Shown here in pieces: positions 33,045 to 42,955 of a stretch of DNA of 64,000 bases (position 1 is its first letter; each line of letters opens with the position of its first letter). The DNA is taken from assembly GCF_005222485.1 (NCBI RefSeq), contig NZ_CP029078.1:6759501-6823500 (forward strand), read 5' to 3'. The position numbers and the translations under genes are program-made. Source of the stretch: Streptomyces griseoviridis. Its GTDB lineage: Bacteria; Actinomycetota; Actinomycetes; Streptomycetales; Streptomycetaceae. The notes under the pieces were generated by a model. That model worked only from the letters and a program-made list of their open reading frames with translations, was not told where the DNA came from and did no database searches.

Positions 33045-33249
33045 AGCGCTGTCGAAGGGTCCTGGCGAGCAGGCGACATCGGGGCGATTCGCCGACGGCA
33101 GACAAGTTGGGGCCGGAACGGACTGGAATAGAGGGCCATGTGTAAGTCAACCTAGAGCGGTTCCTGAAGATTGCGAAGGCTTTCCGTCGGCCCACATCTG
33201 ATGTAGATCCGATGTCAGCATCGTGAAGACCATTGGTCCTATAGCACGG

Positions 33250-33284
33250 GATCCCCGGTTACCGAAACCGGGGATCGTGCGGAG
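33250..33284. repeat. 35-bp hairpin repeat, copy 2
   Basis: Identical to 30731-30765 over 35 bases, with partial similarity on both sides (TATAGCA upstream). It lies 67 bases upstream of the degenerate recombinase gene, as copy 1 lies upstream of xis-int, suggesting two related element ends in tandem. Confidence 0.75.
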
Positions 33285-33350
33285 TATTGAACCTGCTACG
33301 CGAATCCCCGTGGCGCATGCCGACCCTTTCCCCCCGAGGAGTTCATAGCT

Positions 33351-33977
33351 GTGTCTGTCGACGTAATGGACGAAGAATGGTTGCTTTCCATGGAGCAGGT
33401 TCGATCGCTGCTCGAGTGCATACGTGGGCACGCGGGTGTCGATCACTCGGTGTACCCCTTCATGCTCACCGTGGCGGAACAGGCGCTGCGTCCGGGCGAG
33501 GCTCGCGCCTTGCGAGTCCGCGACGTGGTGCTTCCGGACGGTGATGCGGGAGAGTTGACAACCCGTCACCGAGGAGTAGCGCGGGAGATCCCGCTCCAGC
33601 CCAGGTTCGTTGAGTTCCTGCGGGAGTGGATCAGTGGGGCTGGTCTGCGGGAGGACGATCTGCTGTTTCCTGGCACGCGCGGTGGGCCGCTCCCGACTTC
33701 CGTGTGCCAGCGGGTGTGGCAGCAGGCTCAAGAGGCCGTCCTGCCCCGAGATGAGCTGTACTCGTGGCGCCTGGGGGAGCCCATCTCCATCCTCCGTGAG
33801 TCCCGCTTGGCGGAGTGGCTGAGGATGGGCAACTCGTTTTTCGCTGTCGCCGAGTTGGCCGGCGTAACCCCGGAATGGCTGGCGCTGCGCTACCCGTACT
33901 GCTTCCGCCAGGGAGATGCCGACATCGACTGGAATCACTTGGCCAAGGCCACGGCCCTTCCGAAGGTCAAGCGGTAA
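33351..33977 (+). CDS. degenerate tyrosine-recombinase-like protein
   Basis: 208 aa, GTG start with GAGGAG nine bases upstream. It corresponds to the catalytic domain alone: VAEQALRPGEARALRVRDVV (first Arg region), PLQPRFVEFLREWISGAGL, DDLLFPGTRGGPLPTSV, and a C-terminal ILRESRLAEWLRMGNSFFAV followed by LALRYPYC. The His that follows Arg in box II (RHxxxS) is missing (RESRLA), while the final Tyr area remains. Probably inactive or regulatory, though the intact ribosome site and frame suggest it is expressed. It could be an integrase fragment captured from a second element. Confidence 0.65.
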   Translation: MSVDVMDEEWLLSMEQVRSLLECIRGHAGVDHSVYPFMLTVAEQALRPGEARALRVRDVVLPDGDAGELTTRHRGVAREIPLQPRFVEFLREWISGAGLREDDLLFPGTRGGPLPTSVCQRVWQQAQEAVLPRDELYSWRLGEPISILRESRLAEWLRMGNSFFAVAELAGVTPEWLALRYPYCFRQGDADIDWNHLAKATALPKVKR

Positions 33978-34156
33978 AGCGGCCCGCTCCGGCTGATCCA
34001 CGGAGTGCGGGTGCCTACCGAACCCCTTCCTCCGTCTCGCCGTCGTCATTTCGACGACTCTGTTCCGTGGCGAGCGCCCTCCATGCGCAGGCGCCGCCGC
34101 GATATGAGTCCCCAAGCCGCACACCCCACGGAGAACCTCTCATTCCTGCACAAACA

Positions 34157-34453
34157 TTGCGTGTTCCATCCACTGCTCCGAGTTCTTCGGTCGCCGTACG
34201 CACGGCCTTCCTGACCGTGAAGGACGCCGCCGATTACCTCGGCCTCTCACCCCACACCCTCTACGTCTGGCGCCACCGTCGGCAGGGACCGCCGAGCTTC
34301 CGCATGGGCCCCCGGGGCCGCGTCATGTACAGGGTGGAAGCGCTCGACGCCTGGGTCCGTGAACAGGAGCAGGCCGACTCCCGCTCCAATCCGGCCCTCA
34401 GCCCGCTCAGTGTCCGTTCCCAGGAGCGTTCCGCCCGCTTTGCCAGCGCCTGA
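34157..34453 (+). CDS. excisionase-type HTH protein
   Basis: About 98 aa. FLTVKDAADYLGLSPHTLYV, WRHRRQGPPSFRMGPRGRVM, YRVEALDAWVREQEQADSRS is the typical HTH_17 partner of Streptomyces integrases. The start is unclear: TTG at 34157 is given; an ATT slightly upstream has GGAG before it, and a GTG within LTVKD is also possible. It precedes the second full integrase by 55 bases, forming a second xis-int pair. Confidence 0.75.
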   Translation: MRVPSTAPSSSVAVRTAFLTVKDAADYLGLSPHTLYVWRHRRQGPPSFRMGPRGRVMYRVEALDAWVREQEQADSRSNPALSPLSVRSQERSARFASA

Positions 34454-34508
34454 CGCCTCCCAAGTGCAGTAGAACGCTGCCGTTGCCCTCGTTGTAAAGG
34501 AGTTCGAC

Positions 34509-35756
34509 CTGGCCGGCTACATAGAAGACCGATGGCTGAAGAAGCGCCCGAACCCGAAAACCGGCAAGCGCGACCGCACCGCCCTGTACGGCAAGTGCAC
34601 CCGCTACCGCGTCAAGGGCATCCCCGGTGTGAAGGACCGGTCCTTCGACGCCCTCCAGGACGCCAAGACCTGGCTCGCCCAGGCTCAGACCGACGCCCGC
34701 CGAGGCGAGTTCGTCGATCCCCGCGATGGGGCCATCTCCCTCAAGGACTACATCGCGACCCACTGGTGGCCCACCCAGAGCGGTGACCCGTCCACGATCG
34801 AGCGGATCGAGCAGAGGGTACGCCGGCACATCGTTCCCCACCTGGGTGCTCAGCCGCTGAACGCCATCGGCACGGAAGTCCTGCGCCACTGGAAGAAGCG
34901 GTTGGAGAAGGACCTCGGTCCGACCTCGATCCGTCTGGTCTGGGCGACGCTCTCCAGCGTCCTCCAGGCCGCCGTCGAGGACCGTCGCCTCGGACGCAAC
35001 CCGTGCCGCTCCAGCACGGTCGGCCCGCCGGCCGCCACCCCCGGCAGGGTCGAGGCGTGGCCGCCCGAACGGGTCCTGGCGGTACGGGCGGCCATGCCGG
35101 ACCGCTACCGACTCCTCCTCGTGATCGGAGCAGGTCTTGGGCTCCGCCAAGGGGAGGCGCTCGGGCTCTCAGCGGATGACATCGACTTCGAGAAGGAAGT
35201 CGTCCACGTCCGGCGGCAGGTCAAGATGGTGCGGACGAAGCTGTGTTTCGCGCTTCCCAAGGGACGCAAGGTCAGGGACGTGCCGTTGCCGCCCAGCGTG
35301 GCTCGGGCCATCCGGCAGCACATGGAGCGGTTCGCGCCGGTGCCGGTCACGCTGCCCTGGGACGACCCGACTCCTGCCGAGACGCCGGTGGAAGCCAAAC
35401 ACCGGCGGCCGAGGACCTACAGCCTCCTGGTGACGGGACGCGAGCGGAAGGCCATCAACCGGAACTACTTCAACTCCTACGTGTGGAAGCCCGCTCTGGC
35501 TGCGGCAGGCGTGATCGCTCCGCTGGAGGAGGGCAGCACCGACGGCGCTCGCGTGTGGGAGCCGTCCCGGGAGCACGGCTTCCACGCTCTGCGCCACTTC
35601 TTCGCCTCCGAGGAACTGGAGGCTGGCGAATCGGTTGTCTCCCTGGCACGCTGGCTGGGGCACTCCGATCCCGGGTTCACGCTGCGGAAGTACTCCCACT
35701 TCCTGCCCCGCGCCGGCGCACGGGGCACCGCCGCCATCGACGCGATCTTCGCGTAG
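34509..35756 (+). CDS. tyrosine-family integrase with probable CTG start
   Basis: 415 aa from CTG at 34509, preceded by AAAGGAG six bases upstream and giving (M)AGYIEDRWLKKRPNPKTGKR, the N-terminus I expect for this integrase group; the next in-frame GTG (34629) would remove the arm-binding domain. Core domain about residues 75-190. Catalytic motifs: GLGLRQGEALGLSADDID, HGFHALRHFFASEELEAG (H-x-x-R-H), ARWLGHSDPGFTLRKYSHF (Tyr). It is distinct in sequence from the integrase at 31296 and so belongs to another element. Its stop is followed by a tandem repeat and a long palindrome before murA. Confidence 0.85.
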   Translation: MAGYIEDRWLKKRPNPKTGKRDRTALYGKCTRYRVKGIPGVKDRSFDALQDAKTWLAQAQTDARRGEFVDPRDGAISLKDYIATHWWPTQSGDPSTIERIEQRVRRHIVPHLGAQPLNAIGTEVLRHWKKRLEKDLGPTSIRLVWATLSSVLQAAVEDRRLGRNPCRSSTVGPPAATPGRVEAWPPERVLAVRAAMPDRYRLLLVIGAGLGLRQGEALGLSADDIDFEKEVVHVRRQVKMVRTKLCFALPKGRKVRDVPLPPSVARAIRQHMERFAPVPVTLPWDDPTPAETPVEAKHRRPRTYSLLVTGRERKAINRNYFNSYVWKPALAAAGVIAPLEEGSTDGARVWEPSREHGFHALRHFFASEELEAGESVVSLARWLGHSDPGFTLRKYSHFLPRAGARGTAAIDAIFA

Positions 35757-35811
35757 CCGCGGCCGGTCGGCAGAGTCCGTGGAGCGTGGCCCGTGGCCCG
35801 CCGGGGGCCCA

Positions 35812-35833
35812 AAGTCCCAGAGAAGTCCCAGAG
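35812..35833. repeat. tandem 11-bp repeat downstream of integrase
   Basis: AAGTCCCAGAG twice in direct succession, 56 bases after the integrase stop. Short direct repeats next to int are typical of arm-type or Xis-binding sites in attP/attL. Confidence 0.5.
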
Positions 35834-35893
35834 ATGCCGCCGCACCCCTCCCTGACCCGTTGCATCGCAGGTCAGACGGGGTGCGGCGGCATC
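35833..35893. terminator. 16-bp perfect inverted repeat between convergent int and murA
   Basis: GATGCCGCCGCACCCC and its exact complement GGGGTGCGGCGGCATC, separated by 29 bases. It lies between convergent genes, so it is probably a bidirectional terminator. Being at the edge of the integrated DNA it might also include the attachment site of the second integrase. Confidence 0.65.
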
Positions 35894-35899
35894 CTCACA

Positions 35900-37429
35900 T
35901 CAAATGTCCCGGAAGATCTCGATCTGCGCCCCCACCGAGTTCAGCCGCTCCGCGAGGTCCTCGTAACCCCGGTTGATGACATAGACGTTGCGCAGGACCG
36001 ACGTGCCCTCCGCTGCCATCATCGCCAGGAGGACCACCACCGCGGGGCGCAGGGCCGGTGGGCACATCATCTCCGCCGCTCGCCAGCGGGTCGGGCCCTC
36101 CACCAACACGCGGTGCGGGTCCAGGAGTTGGAGGCGGCCGCCCAGGCGGTTCAGGTCGGTCAGGTAGATCGCCCGGTTGTCGTAGACCCAGTCGTGGATG
36201 AGCGTCTTGCCCTCCGCGACCGCCGCGATCGCCGCGAAGAACGGGACGTTGTCGATGTTCAGGCCCGGGAACGGCATCGGGTGGATCTTGTCGATCGGCG
36301 CCTCCAGCTTGGAGGGCCGGACCGTGAGGTCCACCAGCCGGGTGCGGCCGTTGTCGGCGACGTACTCGGGCGTGCGGTCGTGGTCGAGGCCCATCTCCTC
36401 CAGGACCGCCAGCTCGATCTCCAGGAACTCGATCGGCACCCGGCGCACCGTCAGCTCCGACTCCGTCACGACCGCGGCGGCCAGCAGGCTCATCGCCTCC
36501 ACCGGGTCCTCGGAGGGGGAGTAGTCCACATCGGTGTCGATGTTCGCGACACCGTGCACGGTCAGGGTCGTCGTGCCGATGCCCTCGACCCGCACCCCCA
36601 GCGCCTCCAGGAAGAAACACAGGTCCTGGACCATGTAGTTGGACGACGCGTTCCGGATGACCGTGACGCCGGCGTGCCGGGCGGCGGCCAGCAGCGCGTT
36701 CTCGGTGACGGTGTCGCCGCGCTCGGTCAGGACGATCGGCCGGTCGGGGCGGACCGCGTGGTTGACCGTCGCGTGGTACTGGCCCTCGGTGGCGGCGACG
36801 TCGAGACCGAACCGGCGCAGCGCGATCATGTGCGGCTCGATGGTGCGGGTGCCGAGGTCGCAACCGCCCGCGTACGGCAGCTTGAAGCGGTCCATGCGGT
36901 GCAGCAGCGGGCCGAGGAACATGATGATCGACCGCGTCCGCACGGCCGCCTCGGCGTCGATGGCGTTCATGTCGATCTCGGCGGGCGGCACCAGCTCCAG
37001 GTCCACACCGTCGTTGATCCAACGGGTGCGCACACCGATCGAGTTGAGCACCTCGAGCAGGCGGTACACCTCCTCGATCCGGGCGACCCGACGTAGTACC
37101 GTGCGGCCCTTGTTGAGAAGCGACGCGCAGAGCAGGGCCACGCACGCGTTCTTGCTCGTCTTGACGTCGATGGCACCGGACAGCCGACGGCGGCCGACCA
37201 CCCGCAGATGCATCGGGCCCGCGTATCCCAGCGACACGATCTCGCTGTCCAGGGCTTCACCGATTCGGGCGATCATCTCAAGGCTGATGTTCTGGTTGCC
37301 GCGCTCGATGCGGTTGACGGCACTCTGGCTGGTGCCGAGCGCCTCCGCGAGCTGCGTCTGTGTCCAGCCACGGTGTTGCCGGGCGTCACGGATGAGCTTG
37401 CCGATGCGTACGAGGTAGTCGTCTGCCAT
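35900..37429 (-). CDS. murA: HTH fused to UDP-GlcNAc 1-carboxyvinyltransferase (MurA-like)
   Basis: 509 aa. Residues 1-65 are an XRE HTH (RIGKLIRDARQHRGWTQTQL, GTSQSAVNRIERGNQNISLE). Residues 73-509 are an EPSP-synthase-fold MurA: RRLSGAIDVKTSKNACVALL, the active-site loop PYAGGCDLGTRTIEPHM with the PEP-binding Cys (about 190), TVTENALLAAA, FPGLNIDNVPFFAAIAAVAE, NRGYEDLAERL. It corresponds to the second MurA found next to aconitase in Streptomyces (SCO5998 in S. coelicolor, from memory). The HTH may give autoregulation through the palindrome at 37442. It links peptidoglycan precursor synthesis with transcription control. Confidence 0.9.
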   Translation of the reverse strand: MADDYLVRIGKLIRDARQHRGWTQTQLAEALGTSQSAVNRIERGNQNISLEMIARIGEALDSEIVSLGYAGPMHLRVVGRRRLSGAIDVKTSKNACVALLCASLLNKGRTVLRRVARIEEVYRLLEVLNSIGVRTRWINDGVDLELVPPAEIDMNAIDAEAAVRTRSIIMFLGPLLHRMDRFKLPYAGGCDLGTRTIEPHMIALRRFGLDVAATEGQYHATVNHAVRPDRPIVLTERGDTVTENALLAAARHAGVTVIRNASSNYMVQDLCFFLEALGVRVEGIGTTTLTVHGVANIDTDVDYSPSEDPVEAMSLLAAAVVTESELTVRRVPIEFLEIELAVLEEMGLDHDRTPEYVADNGRTRLVDLTVRPSKLEAPIDKIHPMPFPGLNIDNVPFFAAIAAVAEGKTLIHDWVYDNRAIYLTDLNRLGGRLQLLDPHRVLVEGPTRWRAAEMMCPPALRPAVVVLLAMMAAEGTSVLRNVYVINRGYEDLAERLNSVGAQIEIFRDI

Positions 37430-37441
37430 GAGGTTGAGGTT

Positions 37442-37457
37442 ATCTCAGATATGAGAT
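37442..37457. promoter_or_regulatory. palindrome upstream of HTH-murA
   Basis: ATCTCA-GATA-TGAGAT, 13 bases before the start codon. Half-site TATCTC resembles that of the operator upstream of acnA (38092-38109). Candidate autoregulatory site for the HTH-MurA protein. Confidence 0.55.
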
Positions 37458-37496
37458 GGCGCTCGCTGAGGGGGCCATTCGGGTGATGCGTTGTCA

Positions 37497-37538
37497 GGCG
37501 GACGGCGGACGGCGGACGGCGGACGGCGGACGGCGGAC
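37497..37538. repeat. six tandem copies of GGCGGAC
   Basis: A perfect 7-bp tandem repeat, 42 bases, between HTH-murA and the DUF4236 gene, in non-coding DNA about 70 bases upstream of the murA start. Likely variable in copy number between strains. Confidence 0.85.
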
Positions 37539-37678
37539 AGCGCACCGCGGGCGGCGGGCGGCGGACGATTGGTGTGGTGGGTGGTGGGGGCGGCAACGGG
37601 CCTGCGGGTGCGGCGGTGGGCCGGGGCTCGGCTCGTGGTGGGGTGACTCGTCGTTCTTCGCCCCGGCCCGCGCCCGCC

Positions 37679-37876
37679 TCACTTCCTGCGGGACTTCGTG
37701 GTGCGCCGCCAGCCGAACGGGCCCGGCAGGTCCATGGACGTCGTCCGGCGGCCCGTGCTGCTGTGCGTGTAGTGCGGGCCCTTCTTGCCGCCCGAGGTGA
37801 TGGACCACGAGCGCTTGTTGATGTTCAACCGCACGCCGGGCAGGATCCGGAAACTCTTGCGGAAGGTCAGAGGCAC
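37679..37876 (-). CDS. DUF4236 domain protein
   Basis: 65 aa from a GTG at 37876 with AAAGGGAG five bases upstream. PLTFRKSFRILPGVRLNINK, RSWSITSGGKKGPHYTHSST, GRRTTSMDLPGPFGWRRTT follows the DUF4236 pattern (xxFRKSFRixPGvRLNisK). Very basic. Function unknown; it is a conserved small gene near aconitase in streptomycetes. Confidence 0.85.
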   Translation of the reverse strand: MPLTFRKSFRILPGVRLNINKRSWSITSGGKKGPHYTHSSTGRRTTSMDLPGPFGWRRTTKSRRK

Positions 37877-38091
37877 GGTGACTCCCTTTGAGTGGCCTGT
37901 TGTTCCTCGCCCACTCCGGATACCCCGACTTCGGCCTTCGATGGGTGGCGAGGCGGTTGCTCGGGCGGCTCGGGTGGCTCGGGCGGCTCGGACGGATCGC
38001 GAAGGGGCGGGGTCTTCTCCCGCGTGCCGGGAGAAGCGGCGCACGCCACAGTCGGGGCGGGCATGACCATCCCGGCCCCATGTACTAGAGT

Positions 38092-38109
38092 TATCTCGAC
38101 ATCGAGATA
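38092..38109. promoter_or_regulatory. perfect palindrome in acnA promoter
   Basis: TATCTCGA-CA-TCGAGATA, 130 bases upstream of the acnA start. Typical of TetR- or MarR-type operators. It shares TATCTC/GAGATA half-sites with the murA palindrome. Confidence 0.65.
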
Positions 38110-38141
38110 TCTGCCGAGGGGTACCGCAGCCGCCCACCCGG

Positions 38142-40953
<2,812 letters not shown>

Positions 40954-41009
40954 GCGTCCCCCCCCGCGTCCACGCCGTCCGGCAATCGGGCGGTGGTGGG
41001 CGGGTGTTG

Positions 41010-41044
41010 AGGGCCGTATCCCCGTTCTTGGGGGTGCGGCCCTT
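41010..41044 (+). terminator. terminator after acnA
   Basis: AGGGCCGTATCCCC - GTTCTT - GGGGGTGCGGCCCT followed by TT, a 14-bp stem with two imperfect pairs, 57 bases after the acnA stop. Confidence 0.75.
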
Positions 41045-41138
41045 TGCTTGTCCTGTCTCGTTCGGCTGGTGTGCTGCCTCTCTTTCTGCCGGCTGACTTG
41101 TGTGGTGGGTGCGGTCCGGTGCGGTGCGTTGCGTGGTG

Positions 41139-41178
41139 GGTGCGGTGCGGTGCGGTGCGGTGCGGTGCGGTGCGGTGC
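41139..41178. repeat. eight tandem copies of GGTGC
   Basis: A perfect 5-bp repeat inside a wider GTGCG/GTGG-rich block (about 41100-41205) between acnA and the LPMO gene. Non-coding. Slippage-prone. Apart from this, the terminator and the CebR-type box, the 40954-41564 gap shows nothing. Confidence 0.85.
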
Positions 41179-41457
41179 GTTGTGGTGCGGTGCGTTGTGG
41201 GGTCGGGGTCGTGGGGGTGCGGCTGATCCGCCGCTTGATGGGCCCTTGGGACTGTTTCCTTGGTCGAACTGGGGTGGTGACCGGGTACGCGGCGGATCGT
41301 GCCGCACCCCCACGACCCGCTCCCGGGCCGTTTTCATCCCAACGGCACGTGGGGGTGGCGCTCTGCGACCGGCCGGGGTCGGAACTCCGCTGTGGAAGTG
41401 GCGGGTTGGGGCGTTTACAAGTGCGCGTTGCGCCGCTAGCTTCGCCAGCAGGTGGGG

Positions 41458-41471
41458 TGGGAGCGCTCCCA
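41458..41471. promoter_or_regulatory. CebR-type operator
   Basis: TGGGAGCGCTCCCA, a perfect 14-bp palindrome identical to the known CebR box that controls cellulose and cello-oligosaccharide genes in Streptomyces. It lies 94 bases upstream of the LPMO start codon. Confidence 0.85.
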
Positions 41472-41564
41472 TGTCGGTGGACCGGAACCCGTCGGTGTCG
41501 TCAGTGCCCCGCCCCGCTCACCCGTACGCACCCCACACCGCCGTACGTGAGGAAGTTATGTGAC

Positions 41565-42623
41565 ATGAGCATGAAAGCGTTCCCCACACGCGCCAGAGCT
41601 CTGCTGCTCGTGCTGGTCTCGTTGCTCGCCACGGTTCCCGCCATGGGGCTCGTGCTGTCCACGAGTGGGCGGGCCGAGGCTCACGGCACTCCCATGAAGC
41701 CCGCCAGCCGTACCTTCCTGTGCTGGCAGGACGGGCTCACCGACACCGGTGAGATCAAGCCCGTCAACCCCGCCTGTCGGGCCGCCCAACAGGTCAGCGG
41801 GACAACGCCGTTCTACAACTGGTTCTCCGTGCTGCGTTCCGACGGCGCGGGCCGCACCAAGGGCTTCGTGCCCGACGGTGAGCTGTGCAGCGGCGGGAAC
41901 ACCAACTTCACCGGGTTCAACCTGCCGCGCAACGACTGGCCGTTGACCCACCTCACCTCGGGCGCGAGTGTCGACTTCTCCTACAACGCCTGGGCCGCGC
42001 ACCCGGGTTGGTTCTACGTGTACGTCACGAAGGACGGCTTCGACCCGACGAAGGCGCTCACCTGGAACGACATGGAGAGCACCCCGTTCCTGAGCGTCGA
42101 CCACCCGCCGCTCAACGGCACCCCGGGCACGGTCGAGGCCAACTACTCCTGGAACGGCAAGCTTCCGGCCGGCAAGTCAGGGCGGCACATCATCTACATG
42201 GTGTGGCAGCGCTCGGACAGCGCGGAGACCTTCTACTCCTGCTCCGACGTCGTCTTCGACGGCGGCAACGGCGAGGTGACCGGCATCCACGACCCGGGCA
42301 ACCCCAGCGAGCCCGTGCCCGGCAAGTGTGTCGCCAGCCGCCGGACCACCGGGAGTTGGAGCGGTGGCTACCAGTCCGAGGTCACCGTCACCAACAGCGG
42401 TGACGTGCCGATGCTGGGGTGGATGGTCAACTGGAACCTCCCCACCGGGCAGTCCGTGAACAGCCTCTGGAACGGCAACGCCACCTACTCGGGGCAGGGC
42501 GTGATGGTCCACAACGCCGACTGGAACGGGTCGTTGGCTCCAGGGGCCACCGCTACCTTCGGGTATGTCGTCTCGGGCGGCAGCGCTGATACCGCCACCG
42601 ATCTGCCCTGTCAGGTCGGTTGA
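41565..42623 (+). CDS. AA10 lytic polysaccharide monooxygenase with CBM2
   Basis: 352 aa. Signal peptide (about residues 1-39, ARALLLVLVSLLATVPAMGL, AEA cleavage) exposes His40 as the mature N-terminus (HGTPMKPASRTFLCWQDG), the first copper ligand of the His brace. The AA10 domain runs to about residue 230 (LPRNDWPLTHLTSGASVDFS, WAAHPGWFYVYVTKDGF, HIIYMVWQRSDSAETFYSCS). A C-terminal CBM2 follows (SWSGGYQSEVTVTNSGDVPM, LGWMVNWNLPTGQ, LAPGATATFGYVVSG). It oxidatively cleaves cellulose or chitin; the CBM2 and CebR box favour cellulose. GAGG precedes the start. Confidence 0.95.
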   Translation: MSMKAFPTRARALLLVLVSLLATVPAMGLVLSTSGRAEAHGTPMKPASRTFLCWQDGLTDTGEIKPVNPACRAAQQVSGTTPFYNWFSVLRSDGAGRTKGFVPDGELCSGGNTNFTGFNLPRNDWPLTHLTSGASVDFSYNAWAAHPGWFYVYVTKDGFDPTKALTWNDMESTPFLSVDHPPLNGTPGTVEANYSWNGKLPAGKSGRHIIYMVWQRSDSAETFYSCSDVVFDGGNGEVTGIHDPGNPSEPVPGKCVASRRTTGSWSGGYQSEVTVTNSGDVPMLGWMVNWNLPTGQSVNSLWNGNATYSGQGVMVHNADWNGSLAPGATATFGYVVSGGSADTATDLPCQVG

Positions 42624-42635
42624 CCTAGGTGTGAG

Positions 42636-42668
42636 CGGACCCGGTGGTCGTGGGCCACCGGGTCCGCG
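42636..42668 (+). terminator. terminator after LPMO gene
   Basis: GCGGACCCGGTGG - TCGTGGG - CCACCGGGTCCGC, a 13-bp perfect stem 12 bases after the stop codon. Confidence 0.85.
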
Positions 42669-42747
42669 ACCGGTCGGCCCAAGGGGGGTGAGGGTCGGCC
42701 GGGGTGCGGGGGTGCGGGGGGGCTTGGTTGGCTTGTGTGCTGGGTGC

Positions 42748-42759
42748 GACAACGTTGTC
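42748..42759. promoter_or_regulatory. LacI-type operator upstream of GH92 gene, site 1
   Basis: GACAACGTTGTC, a perfect 12-bp palindrome with the central CG usual for LacI-family sites. The same sequence occurs upstream of the second GH92 gene (61039-61050). Confidence 0.7.
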
Positions 42760-42791
42760 TGGGGTTTTGTGATGAGCCTATCGCGGTAACG

Positions 42792-42803
42792 GACAACGAT
42801 GTC
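42792..42803. promoter_or_regulatory. LacI-type operator upstream of GH92 gene, site 2
   Basis: GACAACGATGTC, one mismatch from site 1, 44 bases downstream of it (about four helical turns), a spacing that suits looping or cooperative binding. Confidence 0.6.
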
Positions 42804-42955
42804 AAGAGAGTTGGGGACTTGCGCCGTCCGGGTGGCCGGGGGCGGGGGACGGGTCGGGTACGCGGTCTTCCGTGGTATGCGTGGCGCACGCTACTGTCCC
42901 TGCGGCTTGTGCGACCTGTGGTGCGCGACCCGTCCGAAGGAGGAGGGGCCGCGTC

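Noticed and set aside
30731..33284. CRISPR array suggested by identical 35-bp repeats
   Set aside because: Only two copies, 2.5 kb apart, with genes between them; no spacer pattern and no cas genes.
36000..37145. Alternative minus and plus frames inside the HTH-murA gene
   Set aside because: Arg/Pro/Gly-rich shadows; the MurA reading is unambiguous.
37497..37538. CRISPR or origin iterons
   Set aside because: The unit is a plain 7-bp tandem repeat without spacers; no Rep or DnaA-box context.
41100..41564. Upstream extension of the LPMO frame through the GGTGC repeats
   Set aside because: The translation is a repeat-derived CGAVR pattern; the signal peptide starts cleanly at 41565 with a ribosome site.
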